In this document: one piece after another, positions 60,176 through 64,000 of the stretch | How positions within the stretch are numbered: position 1 is the stretch's first letter | Layout: the number at the start of each line of letters is the position of its first letter | Assembly: GCF_024345835.1 (NCBI RefSeq) | Contig: NZ_JAGQBW010000004.1 | Location: 62,001 to 126,000 of the forward strand | Length of the DNA: 64,000 nucleotides | Direction of reading: 5' to 3' | Source of the DNA: Synechococcus sp. HJ21-Hayes | GTDB taxonomy: Bacteria > Cyanobacteriota > Cyanobacteriia > PCC-6307 > Cyanobiaceae | Made by a program: the position numbers and the translations under genes | The notes under the pieces: generated by a model | What the model was told of the DNA's origin: nothing | Databases searched by the model: none | The model's input: the letters and a program-made list of their open reading frames with translations, nothing else

Positions 60176-61222
60176 TCAGGAGGCAGACCTGGCGAAGTCA
60201 GGCGTGTCGAGCACCCGCTCAAGGCGCTTGTAGTCCTCCAGCACCCGACCGCAACCGTTCACCACGCAGAGCAGGGGGTCTTCGGCCACGTGCACGAGGA
60301 TGCCCGTCTCGTGGCTGATCAGATCGCTGATGCCACGCACCAAGGCGCCACCACCGGCCAGCATGATGCCGCGGTCCACGATGTCGGCAGCCAGTTCGGG
60401 CGGTGTGCGCTCGAGGGTGCGCTTCACGGCCTCCACGATCACGTTGAGTGGCTCGGCCATGGCCTCGCGCACATCGCCGGCACGCACGTTGATCGTGCGC
60501 GGCAAGCCGGAGAGCAAGTGCAGACCCCGCACATCCATAGAGGTCTCATCGTGCGTGTTGTCGGGGAAGGCCGAACCGATGCGGATCTTGATCTCCTCCG
60601 CGGTGCGTTCACCCACCACCAAGTTGTGCACCTTCTTGAGGTACACGCCGATGGCATCACTGAGCTCGTCGCCGGCAACCCGCACGGATTCGCTCAGCAC
60701 GGTGCCGCCCAGGCTCAGCACGGCCACCTCTGTGGTGCCGCCGCCGATGTCCACGATCATGGTGCCCACGGGCTCGGTGACGGGCAGGCCCGCACCGATG
60801 GCGGCCGCCACGGGCTCATCAATCAGGTGCACCTCACGGGCACCGGCCAGGCCAGCCTCACGCACGGCGCGGCGCTCCACGCCGGTAACGCCACTGGGAA
60901 TGCCGATCACCAGACGGGGGGCCACGATGCCGCGGCCTTCATTGCCCTTCTGAATGAAGGTTTTGATCATCTGCTCGGCGGCATCGAAATCGGCGATGAC
61001 GCCATCGCGCAGGGGGCGCACCGCGCGGATGTTGCCGGGGGTGCGGCCCAGCATCAGCTTGGCCTCGTCACCCACGGCCAGAGGCACACCCCGCTCGAGA
61101 TCGAGGGCCACCACAGAGGGCTCCTGCAGCACGATGCCCTTGCCGGACACGTACATCAGGGTGTTGGCGGTTCCCAGATCGATGCCGATGTCGCGTGAGA
61201 GCTGGAAACGCTTAAAAAACAC
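60176..61222 (-). CDS. mreB: Rod shape-determining actin MreB
   Basis: 348 residues. Actin-fold phosphate motifs DIGIDLGTANTLMYVSGKG and IVDIGGGTTEVAVLSLGG, plus GIPSGVTGVERRAV and MLAGGGALVRGISDLI. GTG start (GTG TTT TTT AAG). Forms membrane filaments guiding wall synthesis. Leads the mreB-mreC-mreD-lipoprotein operon. Confidence 0.95.
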   Translation of the reverse strand: MFFKRFQLSRDIGIDLGTANTLMYVSGKGIVLQEPSVVALDLERGVPLAVGDEAKLMLGRTPGNIRAVRPLRDGVIADFDAAEQMIKTFIQKGNEGRGIVAPRLVIGIPSGVTGVERRAVREAGLAGAREVHLIDEPVAAAIGAGLPVTEPVGTMIVDIGGGTTEVAVLSLGGTVLSESVRVAGDELSDAIGVYLKKVHNLVVGERTAEEIKIRIGSAFPDNTHDETSMDVRGLHLLSGLPRTINVRAGDVREAMAEPLNVIVEAVKRTLERTPPELAADIVDRGIMLAGGGALVRGISDLISHETGILVHVAEDPLLCVVNGCGRVLEDYKRLERVLDTPDFARSAS

Positions 61223-61245
61223 AGGTGACCCACCGAGCGGGCCAA

Positions 61246-61251
61246 ATCATA
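61246..61251 (-). promoter_or_regulatory. Possible -10 box for mreB
   Basis: TATGAT on the minus strand lies 24-29 bases upstream of the mreB GTG start. No good -35 TTGACA is seen 17 bases further up, so this is a weak prediction. Confidence 0.3.
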
Positions 61252-61406
61252 GGTGGATTGGCTGAAGCAGCCGGATCCAGCAGGCTCTGCCATAGCCCCG
61301 GCGGCAGGGGCCTCTGGAACATCCGGGCCAAAGGGTGGAACTCTCTTGAGGAAGCACCCCGACCAGGGGCTGCATCATGAATCCAACGCATCAACAGGAG
61401 AACGCC

Positions 61407-61802
61407 ATGGGCGTCAATTCCGTGACCCTCGTCGGCCGAGCCGGCCGCGACCCCGAGGTTCGCTACTTCGAATCCGGAAGCATGGTGGCCAACCTCACCA
61501 TGGCCGTGAACCGCCGCAGCGCCAACGACGAGCCGGACTGGTTCAACCTCGAAATCTGGGGCAAACAGGCCCAGGTGGCTGCCGACTACGTCCGCAAGGG
61601 CTCGCTGCTCGGCATCATCGGCAGCTTCAAGCTCGACCGCTGGACCGACCGCGCCACCGGCGAAGAGCGCACAAAACCCGTGATCCGCGTCGATCGGCTC
61701 GAACTGCTGGGCTCCAAGCGTGACGCGGAGGCCGGCGGCGGCGGCAATTTCGGTGGGGGCTTCGGAGGTGGAGAACCCAGTGAGGACGAAGTTCCGTTCT
61801 GA
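61407..61802 (+). CDS. ssb: Single-stranded DNA-binding protein
   Basis: 131 residues. OB-fold with NSVTLVGRAGRDPEVRYFES, WFNLEIWGKQAQVAADYVRK and IIGSFKLDRWTDRATGEE. A Gly-rich linker ends in the acidic tip EPSEDEVPF that recruits partner proteins. ATG at 61407 preceded by AGGAGAACGCC (clear ribosome-binding site), rather than an in-frame ATG 30 bases earlier. Divergent from mreB. Confidence 0.94.
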   Translation: MGVNSVTLVGRAGRDPEVRYFESGSMVANLTMAVNRRSANDEPDWFNLEIWGKQAQVAADYVRKGSLLGIIGSFKLDRWTDRATGEERTKPVIRVDRLELLGSKRDAEAGGGGNFGGGFGGGEPSEDEVPF

Positions 61803-61841
61803 CGCCACACCAGCAAAAGGCATCCACCGCCCTGCCGGGGG

Positions 61842-62501
61842 CTAGTGGGAGTTGTTGCGCTTGTTCCAAGTGCGCAGCCCCAGCCACACGAGGCCACCGG
61901 CCACGGCCAGCACCAGCATGAGCTTCACGGCCTTGGCCACCGGCTCGATCCAGTGCTCCACGTTCGTGTAGCCCTCACCGAGGGCCAGCCCCGCCAGGGT
62001 GAGCAGCAGGGTCCAGATCAGGCTGCCGGCGGTGGTCCACAGCAGAAACGGCGTGAACGGCATCATCTCGATGCCCGCAGGCACCGAGATCAGCGTGCGG
62101 ATGCCGGGCACCAGCCGGCCCCAGAACACCAGGGCCGTGCCATAGCGGGAGAACCAATCGCGGCTGCGGTGCAACTCTTGGGGGCTGATGCCGATCCAGC
62201 GTCCATGGCGCTCGAGCCACTCCTCAATGCGCTGCTCATTGATCAGCCGGCCGATGCCATACCAGGGCAGCGCCCCCAGCACCGTGCCGATCAGCCCCGC
62301 CAGCACCACCGGGATCAGGGCCAACTGGCCCTGCTGCACATAGAAGCCCCCGAGGGGCATGATCAGCTCCGAGGGAATCGGCGGGAACAGGTTCTCCAGA
62401 AACATCGCCGCGAAAATGGCGCCATAGCCCAGCAGAGGATTGGCCTCCACAGCTGACCCAATCAGCTCTGGCAGCTGCTGCACCAGTTCAGTGATCCCCA
62501 T
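61842..62501 (-). CDS. DedA-family membrane protein
   Basis: 219 residues with about five membrane helices. Carries NLFPPIPSELIMPLGGFY, the reentrant F/Y-x-x-P-E motif region, and FWGRLVPGIRTLISVPAG with conserved arginines. DedA proteins move undecaprenyl phosphate and other lipids or support membrane potential. ATG at 62501 chosen over a longer frame. Tail-to-tail with ssb. Confidence 0.88.
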   Translation of the reverse strand: MGITELVQQLPELIGSAVEANPLLGYGAIFAAMFLENLFPPIPSELIMPLGGFYVQQGQLALIPVVLAGLIGTVLGALPWYGIGRLINEQRIEEWLERHGRWIGISPQELHRSRDWFSRYGTALVFWGRLVPGIRTLISVPAGIEMMPFTPFLLWTTAGSLIWTLLLTLAGLALGEGYTNVEHWIEPVAKAVKLMLVLAVAGGLVWLGLRTWNKRNNSH

Positions 62502-62578
62502 CGCGGTTCCTGCTTGCTGCGCTGATTGTCTGGCATCGATCCCGAGAGCCAAGGCAACGCAACGCAATCAAGGGCCAC

Positions 62579-62604
62579 AAAAAAGCCCGGCCTGATGGCC
62601 GGGC
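62579..62604 (-). terminator. Intrinsic terminator after ahcY
   Basis: On the minus strand GCCCGGCC-ATCA-GGCCGGGC forms a perfect 8-bp stem followed by TTTTTT. Lies about 40 bases beyond the ahcY stop and before the DedA start. Confidence 0.9.
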
Positions 62605-62641
62605 GAAGCAGCAAGCGAACTGACCCTGCCTGGAGGCGTGC

Positions 62642-64000
<1,359 letters not shown>

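Overview
The window is chromosomal DNA from a GC-rich cyanobacterium. PsaC, NdhS (NDH-1 subunit S), heme oxygenase, the response regulator RpaB, glycolate dehydrogenase subunits, phosphoketolase and a serine/threonine kinase all occur in one 64 kb stretch. High GC, very short intergenic spaces, many ATGA/GTGA stop-start overlaps and few GCGATCGC palindromes (about four seen by eye) fit a Cyanobium/Synechococcus-like picocyanobacterium; that placement is inference. I see no insertion sequences, integrases, CRISPR arrays or phage genes, so this is core genome with a few accessory inserts. No gene-free stretch exceeds 300 bases; the longest are about 43051-43274 (TPP riboswitch and leader) and 31699-31888 (two palindromes before a tRNA).

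Layout. 1-8970: truncated CCA-adding enzyme, asparagine synthetase, PcrA/UvrD helicase, ABC exporter, glycosyltransferase, heme oxygenase. 9047-14255: an unknown protein, a channel-like membrane protein, isocitrate dehydrogenase, and a carbamoyltransferase/SxtJ/SxtK-like trio. 14307-19570: glycolate dehydrogenase subunits GlcF and GlcE, separated by an amino-acid permease and a DUF1537 sugar-acid kinase. 19561-24723: hexose-6-phosphate epimerase, GT2 glycosyltransferase, GtrA protein, hydrolase, methyltransferase and cation/proton antiporter. 24816-30828: phosphoketolase, glycogen phosphorylase and acetate kinase in one operon, a route from glycogen to acetate and ATP. 30825-33912: two unknown proteins, tRNA-Arg(CCT), RNase P RNA, RNase III, NdhS and RimM.

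34040-43050: mannose-1-phosphate guanylyltransferase, GlmS, PsaC, acyl carrier protein, FabF, transketolase, and ThiC under a TPP riboswitch. 43275-47226: a tightly packed minus-strand run from ruvB through a TPR protein, an M20 amidohydrolase and a small membrane protein to a HEAT-repeat protein. 47289-53835: SmpB, an unusual kinase and a cysteine synthase, then a four-gene ergothioneine/hercynine operon (egtB, egtD and two proteins of unknown role). 53903-57411: YdcF-like protein, a small unknown, LysS and RpaB. 57568-61222: mreB-mreC-mreD followed by a solute-binding lipoprotein. 61407-64000: SSB, DedA and a truncated S-adenosylhomocysteine hydrolase.

The best leads are the ergothioneine operon with its two small partners, the SxtIJK-like module, the channel-like protein lacking a selectivity filter, the kinase with an altered ATP-binding lysine, and a perfect 27-bp hairpin beside tRNA-Arg.
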